64,000 bases of DNA, taken from contig BAAHQB010000061.1 in NCBI GenBank assembly GCA_054601695.1, positions 496,001 to 560,000 of the forward strand, written 5' to 3'. Below are positions 1 through 14,040 of the stretch, one piece after another. Source of the stretch: Amorphochlora amoebiformis. Taxonomy: Eukaryota; Cercozoa; Chlorarachniophyceae. The position numbers were made by a program, and so were the translations under genes. Below the pieces are notes generated by a model. The model was not told the DNA's origin. It did not search any database and saw only the letters and a program-made list of their open reading frames with translations. Position 1 is the stretch's first letter; each line of letters opens with the position of its first letter.

Positions 1-99
1 AAGCCCCGTGCAGTTGGGGGAAGGAGGCGGGTATATTATAAATGTCATGTAGAAATATACATATATGTAAATGTGTGTATATATATATACATGTATCTA

Positions 100-193
<94 letters not shown>

Positions 194-203
194 TTTATAT
201 GTA

Positions 204-264
<61 letters not shown>

Positions 265-623
265 TCATATATACATATATAAATATATATATATATATAA
301 TATATAATGTATAATATATATATATACATATATATATATATACATATATATCAATATAATATATATATACATATATACTTATACACATATGTACATATAT
401 ATATATACATATATGTGTGCGTATATTTATAAGAAACCCACTTCTACCGAAGAAGAGGTTGCAACAACAACATGTATATAAATATATATGTATATATATA
501 TATATATATAATTATATTTGAATTTATTAGGGTGGAATACATGATACGGATGGTGAAGAATATTGTATTTGATTTCTACTTCCATCGAAACACGTTACCA
601 CAGCCACAGAGGTTTATATATTA

Positions 624-673
<50 letters not shown>

Positions 674-1004
674 ACAAATCCAAGAAATTAAAGCGGCAAT
701 AATAACGTAGAGATAAATTAAAAACGCAGACCTTGGCTTGGAATTGATCCTCAGACCTCCGCCTCACAAGCCGATATTGCCTCCATCTCGATGGCCCTTT
801 TGACGCAGGTTAGTTCATATGTAATATATATATATATATATTGTATATATATATATATACATATATATATATGTAATTATACATATATATATATATATAT
901 GTAAATATATATATATATATATATATGCCTGTGTATTTTGTAGTTCCGACAGAAATATGTTCGCGTTGCATTCTGTGTCGAGTCGGCGTGGGAGGTACAC
1001 TTAG

Positions 1005-1050
<46 letters not shown>

Positions 1051-1088
1051 ATATGTGTGTATGTATATGAACATGTACATAAAAATAG

Positions 1089-1129
<41 letters not shown>

Positions 1130-1283
1130 ATGCGTGTGTGTATATATTATATATACATAACGTATATACATATCTACATAATTGTCATATTTTTTTTTAA
1201 TGCACATATACTGTGTGCATATATACACATATGCATGTAAATATATAACTCATGCATATTTCCATAACCATATGCACGCATAA

Positions 1284-1332
<49 letters not shown>

Positions 1333-1416
1333 TTGTTAAAGCAACAGTGTAAATAGCACGAGGGGCGCAGTTCGAAGAGTGGATATCAATAGAATATCGT
1401 CGTGCGTCTACTACAG
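1..1416 (+). CDS. Probable N-terminal exons of the HECT ligase gene (left end cut by window)
   Basis: A run of short exons keeps one frame: 1-30 (partial), 434-457 (weak), 531-611, 730-808, 944-994 and 1371-1416. Phases match at every junction (2, 2, 2, 0, 0, 1). Typical sites are ACGCAG before 730, TTTTGTAG before 944 and GTTAGT after 808. The encoded peptides (for example [13 protein letters not shown] and [14 protein letters not shown]) are not low complexity and match no domain I recognise. The last exon leaves in phase 1, exactly the phase needed to enter the first HECT exon at 3252, so I treat this as the same gene. The alternative is a separate gene: the 1371 frame stays open past its donor to a TGA at 1542-1544, which would make it a terminal exon. 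The exons look real; their linkage to the HECT gene is inference. Confidence 0.5.
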
Positions 1417-1615
1417 GTAGCTGGATATCGCTGGAGAATTCGGAGATTTTTCCGGTAGTATCAGTAGTAACGGGATTCCAGGAGAGTGTGACAGAACGTG
1501 ACGTCACGCCACGTCACACTCACGTGACCTCAGCTGTCACGTGAAACTGCCAACTAGCTGAAATTTCTTGAACAGTTAATTATAATCCGAACGGACTACA
1601 ATCAATCTCTGGACT

Positions 1616-1706
1616 ATGTCATACATATTTGCGTATATATTCTTACATTTTCTGTTTCTCATACTTATGTGTAAATCTTTATATTCTTCATATATACATA
1701 TATATA

Positions 1707-1752
<46 letters not shown>

Positions 1753-1772
1753 TATAATATAAATCTATATAC

Positions 1773-1806
<34 letters not shown>

Positions 1807-1812
1807 TTATAT

Positions 1813-1859
<47 letters not shown>

Positions 1860-1960
1860 GCATGCATGTATGTATGTATGTGGTAGCAGAAATATAAAGA
1901 TTTACACATAAGTATGAGAAACAGAAAATGTAAGAATATATACGCAAATATGTATGACAT
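1616..1960. repeat. Large perfect inverted repeat with TA-rich loop
   Basis: Bases 1616-1685 and 1891-1960 are 70-base perfect reverse complements of each other, apparently without mismatch, separated by about 205 bases that are mostly (TA)n. The arms contain ordinary sequence (for example TTTGCGTATATATTCTTAC), so this is not a by-product of the TA tract. It lies in the intron between 1416 and 3252 if the HECT model is right. No ORF or target-site duplication was seen. Confidence 0.9.
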
Positions 1961-1992
1961 ACAAAAATAGAAATCTGAATATATTTATACAT

Positions 1993-2044
<52 letters not shown>

Positions 2045-2057
2045 CATGTACAGGTAA

Positions 2058-2108
<51 letters not shown>

Positions 2109-2309
2109 CTTAATATACATTTTATATATATATGTATATTACAAATTATATAACGTACGTATTAAAACACATAAATCAAACATTTAGGTTGAGAGTTCGT
2201 ATAAATCGGCTTTCCTAGCGAAATGGAATAAGTAATTCACTGTTTTGTGTCGGTTGTGTTCATACACATAGTAATCCTATAAATATACATGCTTTTTATA
2301 TGTACATTC

Positions 2310-2344
<35 letters not shown>

Positions 2345-2366
2345 CATATATATATATACACATTAT

Positions 2367-2416
<50 letters not shown>

Positions 2417-2672
2417 GGTGTATATATATTTATATATATAGAGAGAGAGAGAGAGATTTATTAGCTTATTTGTACTCATATACAGCATATGCAAATGTGT
2501 AATTGATTCATGAACATGAATATATATATAAATATATATATATATATATTATACATATATAGTTATATATATGTATGTATTTGTATGTATATACTAATAC
2601 ATACGTAGAAAGAAATAAAAGTATTTATATATATATATATATATAAATATATGCATATATATATATATATAC

Positions 2673-2711
<39 letters not shown>

Positions 2712-2956
2712 TTATTATTATAATATATATACATATATAAGATTATAATACATATACACCTAAATACGCTCAATCATCCAGATGGGCAAATGGGCGGCTT
2801 ACAACCTCCGAGGGCTTCATATTTAGAGGCAATAATATAGTATAATATTCTGTCATATAGTATATGTAATATATATCAATATATATTATATATATACATA
2901 TATATATACATATATATATACATATACATATGTATCTACATAGAAAGTACATATAT

Positions 2957-2992
<36 letters not shown>

Positions 2993-3083
2993 GTGTGTGT
3001 GGTTATTATATACCATAACCCTAACTCAAGTGCTGTTTAACACATTAAATTTACACATGCACGAAAATATATACCTATGTATC

Positions 3084-3125
<42 letters not shown>

Positions 3126-3251
3126 TACATATTAAAAAAAATATATATACATATATATATGATATATAAATAAATGAATATATATATATATATATGCATA
3201 TAAATGCGTGTAATACATATATATATATATATATATATACCTACAAAACAG

Positions 3252-3654
3252 ATGTACTTTGGAGACTTCCATTCCTCGTATCGTTCGAGCAGAGAGCCAA
3301 GGCCCTGAGGATCGTATTTAAGTCAGAGCTTAAGGTATTTGAATTTCAAAATTTGAGCAATTCGAATCTAAAGAGAGCACGAGAGTGGGCGTGAGGGAGA
3401 GGGAGAGGGGGAATGAAGGGTGGAGGGAAGGGAGAGGGGAGGTAGAGGGAAGGCGAGATACAAAGGAGGTTAATATTGTGTTGTTTTCACCCGAGATGAT
3501 ATAGTTTATATATATATATATATAGACCTACAACATATATATAATATCTATGTTATACGTACATACAGATTTAATATTGTATAATACATTAGGAGGCTGC
3601 GGCCCAGCAGAGAAGGATACATACTGTCAATATCCGGAGGACGCATTTGGTATT

Positions 3655-3699
<45 letters not shown>

Positions 3700-3819
3700 A
3701 TATCTATATACATATATATGTATACATATATATATATATATATATATATTCATATATATGTATATATATATATATATAACATATATATACATAAAAATAT
3801 ACATATATATATATATAAC

Positions 3820-3851
<32 letters not shown>

Positions 3852-4427
3852 TACATATATATACATATATATACATACAAATATACATATATATACATTA
3901 TATAACGCATTCATTTTTTATAATCTTCACACTATATGTTCATATAATTCCACACACATCAAGCATAAACATCATATACACAGGTCGCAGACGGTTGGGA
4001 CGCCATAAAGGCTATGGGCTCAGGCCTCCGAAACAAGATTGCGATCCGTTTCTTTGATAAAAAGTAGCCCCAACCCTGAATTCAACCTGAATGAACTCCC
4101 CTTTCTCTCTTTTTCTCTCGGTCTCTTTTTCTCCCCTCTTATTCTCTTTCATCACTTCCTTCTCCCTCGCTTTCTTCACTGTCGCCTCGCCCTCACTCTT
4201 GCTTTCTTGTTCACAGTGGTCAGGCGGAAGCAGGATTGGATATGGGAGGGCCATTTAAGGAGTTTTTAGAGGGTATTCTACGTTTATTTTGTCAACCTCA
4301 TTCTCTTTTTTTTTTTTATTATTCCCAAAGTTTTCGAGGGTATGGTAATCCGTATTCTTGTGAATCTCTTTCTCTTCCTCTCTATCTTTCTTTTTTCTCT
4401 AATGTGTGTCTCAATTGTGGTTTTTCA

Positions 4428-4473
<46 letters not shown>

Positions 4474-4481
4474 TATATATA

Positions 4482-4512
<31 letters not shown>

Positions 4513-4558
4513 GAATATATATATATATATATATCTTTACATGCACTTATGTAGACAA

Positions 4559-4592
<34 letters not shown>

Positions 4593-4878
4593 ATATATAT
4601 ATATATGTATATATGTATATATGTATATATATATATGCATAATTATTATTCATGTGTATATATACATAAATCTTCATGTATATACATACATATATATATT
4701 TCTAACACATATAACATTTACATACACAAGTTGATACGCAGGCTTATGCCGCGAAATCTTTCGGGCTGAGTATGGCCTATTTAAGCCTACCGACTCTGGG
4801 TATGCATATTACACACACACAGAGACACATATACATATATAATATAATATATATGTGTGTGTGTGTATGTATATTGTA

Positions 4879-4938
<60 letters not shown>

Positions 4939-5216
4939 ACACATATTTATACATATATATATGTAATTTATACATTATATATACATATATATAACATATG
5001 TACTCATATATATAATACATTATATACACATATTTATATAACATGTGTACTCATATATATAACATTTATGGACTGGGTTTGACCTATTTAAGACGCATTC
5101 TGGGTATTCATATGTGGCAATAAGAATATATATATGTACATATATATATATATATATATATATGTACATTTATGTATATATTTATATATATATATATATT
5201 ATATATATATATATAT

Positions 5217-5258
<42 letters not shown>

Positions 5259-5304
5259 AAACTGTATATATATATATATACATGTACATTCATGTATGTG
5301 TATT

Positions 5305-5340
<36 letters not shown>

Positions 5341-6586
5341 ATATTATATGTGTATTTATTTATATATATACCTATATACATACATACACATATACATATA
5401 TATATATATATGAATTGTATGTATAACATATTCTGCTTCTAATTAGGTGTTATTATCCCAATGAAGCCTCAGTTCTCTTACCAGACTGGCAAGAACAACT
5501 AGAATTCGTTGGGAAAGTTCTAGGAAAGGTCCGTTCGAGCAGGATCAGGGTTAAGGGTAGTAAAGGGTCGAGCTCAGAATAAGGATTAGGGCTTAAGGTA
5601 AGGTTCAGATTTGTAAGGGTATCTACTCTAGATCCGCAAGATTAGGGTTGATGGTGAAATTTTCCTGTTCAGTTGACGGGGTAATATGAGAGTTTGACAG
5701 AGGTGAAGAGTTATACATCTTCAAATCCCGACATTCCCGCGCGCCGATGTCATGAGACACCGTTAGTTTGCTGAAAAAACTTAATAATATTTACACGCGA
5801 GTGTTGAGGCGGGGGGGGGGGGGGGGGGAATGCCGGGATTGAGGAGATTTGGGAGGTATTTTTTACACGTTTGATATTTGGTATTTACAACGTTATTTGC
5901 ATATTAGGCGCTAATGGAAGGACACTTGATAGAGGTATGTGTGTGTATATAAAATACATGTTATATGAAACTGTATTATTTTTTAGATTATTATACGTGT
6001 ATATACATATTAATATGTATATATATATATATATACATACATATATATATATGAAGACATAAATATGTAATGTAAAATATTGTATGTATAACGGGTATTT
6101 ACACTCATTTGTGTGTAAATATGTGTATATATATGTATATATTTATATATTACATATATATATATATGTAATTTTTTTAAAATTTATAAACAAATATACT
6201 ATATATCATGTATATATATATATATATACATATATAAATATATATATATATATATAATAGGTGCGATTCGCGTCTTTTTTCCTCAACCATCTACTCAATC
6301 GACCAGCACACTTTGATGATCTAAAGGTATATAAAACATATATATATATATATATATATGTATATTATACATATACATATGCATATATATATATACGTAT
6401 ACACATACACATGTATATATATATATATATGTGTGCGTACGTATAAATATGTGTGTGTATGTATGTATGTGTATATGCTATAATACTTAGTAATTCAATT
6501 AACTGTATGTAGTCTGTGGACACCCAGCTGCATAAGAACTTGGTGTTTGTCAAACAGTATCAGGGGGCCATGGAGGTATATGTATG

Positions 6587-6632
<46 letters not shown>

Positions 6633-6762
6633 ATTGCATACCTTTTATGATATGATAGGTTTATATGTTATTTTAAATATAAGTATGTACATGCAATATA
6701 TATATATATATATGTATATATATTTCATATATATATATACATATATATACATAAAATATATG

Positions 6763-6793
<31 letters not shown>

Positions 6794-6846
6794 TATACAT
6801 ATATACATATATATATATAGATACATATATATATATATGTATATGT

Positions 6847-6904
<58 letters not shown>

Positions 6905-6905
6905 T

Positions 6906-6943
<38 letters not shown>

Positions 6944-7597
6944 GTATTCCATTAGGATCTCTGCCTTACCTTCTCCGTGTCCCGTAGCATCTTCGGAGCC
7001 ACCAAGGCAAGTGTACCTATGTCCCGAATTTTCTCATATTTCTTCGGAATTTCCAGATTCCCTGTGCGATTCCGTGTGCGCCTATCTATCCGAGTTGCTT
7101 CCTCTCGAAATTTCTTCAACTTTCTCAACTTTTTATACATTTTCTCCTCGCAACTTTGGAGTTTTCATCATAAGTTGTACAAATTTTCCTCTCCAAAAAC
7201 GCCTCTCTTGGTCACACACCCTCTCTCACTCTTCTTTGTTTCTCTCCCCCCAAAGGGTACTCTCACTAAGTCCTACAACCCCCCTCTCTGTCTCCCTCTC
7301 CGCATTGGTCTCACTTTTCCCCTGCTCTCACTCAGACTATTCCACTCATCCCCGGAGGCGAGGTATATCTCATAACGTGTTTTTTTGACCGTAACTCTTG
7401 CCCCGAACCCCAAAAGTATATCCCCCGCGTTTCTTGACGAGTCTTAATCGTTTAGAAGGAAGAGGGATATAAGGGGAGGTTGAGGTAGCGAATACAGCTA
7501 GAGGGAGAAAGTGAGAAAGAGAGAAAAGGGAGAGAGAGGAGAATGTACAGAATTAAATAATTTTTGGGCTTGTTTTCGGGGTTATACGAACAAGTGT

Positions 7598-7644
<47 letters not shown>

Positions 7645-7996
7645 ATGCATATACGTTTTGTGTGTGTGTGTGTGTGTGTATGGAACATTTGTTACTATAT
7701 GTAAATATACATATGTACATATATGTATATGTATACATTTATATATATATATATATATATTTATATATGTACATCATTTTATATATATATATATAAAGAT
7801 ATATATATATATATGTATATATGTATGTGTTTTATATTTTTTACATATATATATATATATAAATATATATATAAACATACATATATATGTATATGTATAT
7901 ATATGTGTATGTATATATATATATATATATGTGCATATAAACATATTTTTATATATATACATGCATATTATGTTATATATCTGAGATGTATACAAG

Positions 7997-8035
<39 letters not shown>

Positions 8036-8070
8036 TATATATTACATGTAACATACATATTGTATTTACA

Positions 8071-8122
<52 letters not shown>

Positions 8123-8431
8123 TATATTCATAGGATATCGACGTGACAAAGGCAAACCGGATTCACTATGTAACCCTACTTGCTGACTACCATCTAAACC
8201 GGAAGATTCAGCCACAGGTAACTCATATATTGCCGGGTACTATGTGGATATATATAGGTTAGATATATGTATAAGCTCCATCTAAATATACTTATGTTAT
8301 ATATATATATATATGTGCGTGTATTATACATCTTTACCGGAAGGTTCAGCCGCAGGTAACTCATAGTACCGGGTAATATGTGGATACACTTAGGTTAGAT
8401 ATATGTATGTTTTCATGTAAATTATGTAATT

Positions 8432-8475
<44 letters not shown>

Positions 8476-8677
8476 ATTATATATATATATATAAATATAT
8501 ACCATACATATATATATATATGTGTATGTATATTCATGTATACAAATATATATATATATATATATGTGTGTGTGTATATGTATATATATATATGTAATAT
8601 ATATATATACATATATATGTCTTCACTAGAACATTCAGATGCAGGCAAACTCACATAGAGGAAATTTATACATAGGT

Positions 8678-8727
<50 letters not shown>

Positions 8728-11243
8728 TGTACAGATGTCTATTCGTATATATGTATACATATATATATATATATGTGTGTGTGTGTAAATATGTTTACAT
8801 AATTCAGACAAGCGCATTCAAGAGGGGCTTGTTTTCCGTCGTCGCGGAGTCTTGGCTAACACTGTTCACATCTCAGGTGAACAAATTGATTTCCCCACCA
8901 AGAAAATGACTTCATTTTTCTCTCTCTTTTCCCTTTTTTCTCGTTTTGCGGGTCGCAGATCCTTGGTTGGCAAATCTGTTTTCCCGCATTATTATGTCAT
9001 TTTTCTCGTAACTTTTTTTTTTTCTCATTTTGGGGGATTGGCTATCTCTCGTGATGTGTGTGTCTGTGTGTTCGTCTGTTTATCAATCCACTTATCAGTC
9101 TAGCTGTTTCTCTCTTTGTCTCGTTCTCTTTCTCTCTGTCCCTATTTCTCTCCTTCTCTTACTCTCTTTCCTTTCTTTTTCTCTCTCTCTCCCTCTCTTT
9201 CTCACCCGTCCTCTTCTCTCTTCCTCTGAATACGTAAGTGTTTTCTATAAGGTGAAAATGCAATTGAAGGATATGTGTATGTGGCGATGTTTTCATACAT
9301 ACTATACGTATAAATTTATATACATATGCATATGTACATATATACATATATATATATGTAAATTGAAATGTGTGTATTTTATACACACGCGTATATGTCC
9401 TTAATATCAAAAAGCTATACACGCGTATTTGCATAACATATTATATATATATATATATATATACATTGTATAACTATATATCAGGAACTAAAAACACTCC
9501 TATCCGGATCCGAGGACTCTAACATCGATGTCGATGATCTTCGAAGATACACACAAGTCTAACTTCAATTCTAACCCCAGCCCTAACCCTAACCCTAACC
9601 CTAACCCCAATTCTAACCCCAACCCTAAACCTAACCCTAACCCTAACCCTAACCCTAACCCTAACCCTAACCCTAACCCTACCATAATTCTAACCCAAAT
9701 ATCACCCAAACCGTGATCCTAAATCTCCTTAACCTAACCCTAACCCTCACATACCCAAACTCTAACCCTAACCCTGACCGTGACCGTACCCCTAACCCTA
9801 ACGCAAACCCTCTCCTACCCTAACCCTGACCGTAATCCTAACCCGAACCCGAACGCCAGCCCTCTCCTGCTCCTAACCCTAACGCCAGCGCTCGTCTACC
9901 TAACCTTAACCCTACCCCTAATGCAAAACCTCACTACACCTAACCCTAACCCTAACCCTAACGCCAGCGCTCGCCTACCAATCCTCCTAACCTCAGCGCG
10001 AAACCTCACTACCCCTAACCCGAACAGACCCTAACCCTCACCCTAACGTCAGCGCTCGTCTACCTAACCATAATCCTAACGCTAACGCAAAACCTCACTA
10101 CCCCTAACCCTAACAGTAACCCTAACCCTAACCCTAACCCTAACGCCAGCGCTCGCCTATCTAACCATAACCCTAACCCTAACCCTAACCCTAACGCAAA
10201 ACCTCACTACCCCTAACCCTAACAAACCCTAACCCTAACCCTAACGCCAGCGCTCGCCTACCTAACCATAACCCTAACCCTAACGCAAAACCTCACTACC
10301 CCTAACCCTAACAGTAACCCCAACCCTAACCCTAACGCCAGCGCTCGCCGCCTACCTAACCACAACCCTAACCCAACGCAAAACCTCACTACCCCTAACC
10401 CTAACAGTAACCCTAACCCTAACCCTAACCCTAATGCCAGCGCTCGCCTACCTAACTCTTAACCCTAACCCTAACGCAAAACCTCACTACCACTAACCCT
10501 AACAGTAACCCTAGCCCTAACCCTAACGGCAGCGCTCGTCTACCTAACCATAACCCTAACCCTAACGCAAAACCTCACTACCCCTAACCCTAACAGTAAC
10601 CCTAACCCTAACCCTAACGCCAGCGCTCGCCTACCTAATCGTAACCCTAACCCCAAACCCAACCCTAACACAAAACCTCACCTCCTTTTAACCCTAACAC
10701 CCTAAGCCTAACCCTGACCGAGTCAATGGTCCTCAGACTAAGTCGTGCTGTATAATCTGATCCTAACCCTGACCGTATCCCTAACCCTAAGCCTCCCCTA
10801 ACCCTAACCCTAACCCTACCCAAAGCCGTAACCCTGATTATGACGCAAACCCTCCCATACCCCTAACCCTAACCGTATATACCTCACCGTAACCCTAACC
10901 CTGACCCTAAGGTTAACCCTCACGTAACCCTAACCGGACACCCTAACCCTACACCCTAACATACACCCTAACCCTACCTACACCCTAACCCCAACCAAAG
11001 GCCTCTAACTTTCGATTATTACTCAGTGAATATAAGTCCCTAAGCAAAAACAATTCATATCCTAAGTCTAACCATAACCCTAACCCTAAGCCAACATCCG
11101 AACCCTGAGCTTACAATCTAAACCTGAAATCGTAACCCTAACTAACCCTAACCCTAACCCTAACCCTATTCCTAACCCTAACCCTAACCCTAGATCGACG
11201 CGCGTGGGTCGTTTCCCTCCCCTTCGGTTATTTCCTGGTGAAA

Positions 11244-11291
<48 letters not shown>

Positions 11292-11322
11292 ATATATGAT
11301 ATGTTTGCACACAACTTTACTG

Positions 11323-11367
<45 letters not shown>

Positions 11368-11549
11368 ATATATATGATATGTTTGCACACAACTTTACTA
11401 TCAGCATTATGATTCTCATTATTAATATCATTCGAATTATTATTGTTATCTGTTATAATTATTCATTAGGATTATTATTATTATTATTATATAAAATGCA
11501 TATATATATATATATATATTATATAAATATATACATATAATATATATGC

Positions 11550-11626
<77 letters not shown>

Positions 11627-11875
11627 CTCATAGATCGATCCAATCTATCAGTCCTTCCACGTATTAGTTATTGTTTAGTTTCAACCCAAACCTGAATCGT
11701 TCATAGATTTCCTATACCTAAACCCCGAAATTCTAACCCTAACCCTAACCCTAACCCTAACCCAAATCAGGTTCTGGTCAGCGGTCAGGGCACTGTCCCC
11801 CCACCAGCGAAGGCTATTGCTAAAGTATATATTATATTATTTATATATGTGTATGTAGGTATGTATTGTATGTGT

Positions 11876-11912
<37 letters not shown>

Positions 11913-12138
11913 TATAAATATACATTGAAAAAGATATATATATACGTGGGTGTGTGTGTGTATGTGTGTATATTTGAATATTCCCACACCACCAGCGAAG
12001 GCTATTGCAAGAAGTTTATAATATTACACAAATATATATATATATATATGTTATATATATATATATATATAAATATATATGTAATATTGCATATATGTAT
12101 ATTTATATATATATATATATATATACATGTATATATAT

Positions 12139-12174
<36 letters not shown>

Positions 12175-12213
12175 CCATACATATGCAAATATGTAAGTAT
12201 ATATATATCTATA

Positions 12214-12275
<62 letters not shown>

Positions 12276-13315
12276 ATATATGTATGTGTGTATATATATA
12301 TATATATAATATATGTATATATATATACATATTTAACTGTATGTACATTTATATATATATATATATATATAAGTATATACATATATAAGTATATATGTAT
12401 ATAAGTATATATATATATATATAAGTATATATATATATATGTATGTGTATATATAATGAATATATAGGTTTGTGACAGCATGCTCTCATCCACCTCTGCT
12501 TGGATTTAAGGGTATATCATGTGCTCATATGGAGTGATACATACATATATATACATATATATATATATATACATATATATGTATATATATATATCATATA
12601 TAGGTATGTATTTATATAAATATATATATATATGTGTATGTGTATACATCCGCATATATAAAAATATGTCTATGTATATGTAGATACATATAGATACATA
12701 TATATATATACATACATATATATATATATGTACAGGTATATACATATTGTATATACACATTATACGTACAAATATATACGCATACCAATTCTAACGTACA
12801 CACATGTCCAAATACGTACACACAAGTCTAAATACGTGCAAACACATTACGCATAACGCATTCACAACACTTAATTTTTTTTTTTTTAATTTCGCAACTG
12901 AATCGATACACCCAGACATGTCTCCCCCTTTCACCATCCGCTTCGTCCCTCTCGAAGACCGCTCTCCCGCCAAAACCAAACCACTTCTCAGCCGCATTTT
13001 CGACCGGAATCCAAAGACGGTGAGATAATTTTTCTTTAATTTTTCGACTCTAGCAATGTTGGGGTTCGGGATTGAGTTACGTCTAGGTACCACGGGGTAT
13101 GGCTGGGGGGAGTATGTGAAGTAGATATATAGTATATATATATATATATAAAGTATATTTATATATATAGTCTATATAATATTATATTTATACAATATGA
13201 TATACATAATGTATCTATATATATATATATATATACATATATGTGTGTATATATATATATACATATATATACATATGTACATATCTATATGCATCAGCAT
13301 ATATATATATATATA

Positions 13316-13372
<57 letters not shown>

Positions 13373-13798
13373 CTATATGTATATACATATATATATATAT
13401 ATGTATGTATGTATATATAATATATGCATATAAAGAGAGAGGGAGGGAGAGTGATTGAGAGGAATGGGGAGAGAAAGATACATGAATAGAGAAGGAGACT
13501 ACCTTTGGCCAATTTCTTCCCTGTTCTAGGCTAAGGGTTCAATTTTTTTCTGTTTTTTTCGGGGGATTCGTGATTATAGGGTCAGCTTCCAACGGCTGCG
13601 ACTTGCTTTAACATGCTTAAGCTTCCCTTGTATCGATCTCAGAAGGTATGTGGAAGGGCTCCGTCTGTCTGTCCTCCCTGTCATTCTCTTCTCTTCTCTT
13701 TTCTCTCTCTGAATTCTTTCTCTCTCGTCTTTCTTTTCTTTCTTGTATCTCTTTCGTCTTCCCTTCTCTTTCTGCTTCTAGATAATATATACTTATTT

Positions 13799-13835
<37 letters not shown>

Positions 13836-13977
13836 AGTAAGGACAAATATACACATATATATATATATATATATATTATATGTGTATATATTCAATATAT
13901 CCACATATATATGTATTCTATATACTAAATATGCACATTCAATTTTCATTTTAATATACGTATGTATGCATGTATAC

Positions 13978-14040
<63 letters not shown>

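Noticed and set aside
73-282. Tyr-Ile-rich open frames here and throughout the window on both strands
   Set aside because: They are translations of (TA)n microsatellites, with no splice, codon or family support.
1250-1507. Minus-strand 85-residue ORF
   Set aside because: The + strand reading at 1371-1416 has proper splice sites and phase continuity; the minus ORF ends in TA-repeat residues.
9500-9716. Asn-Pro and Gly-Leu repeat proteins from the CCCTAA array
   Set aside because: They are six-base repeats read in frame. The HECT exons on both sides show the array is intronic.
9560-11200. A chromosome end or subtelomere at the array
   Set aside because: Coding exons of one gene continue across it in matching phase, and unique genes follow on both sides.
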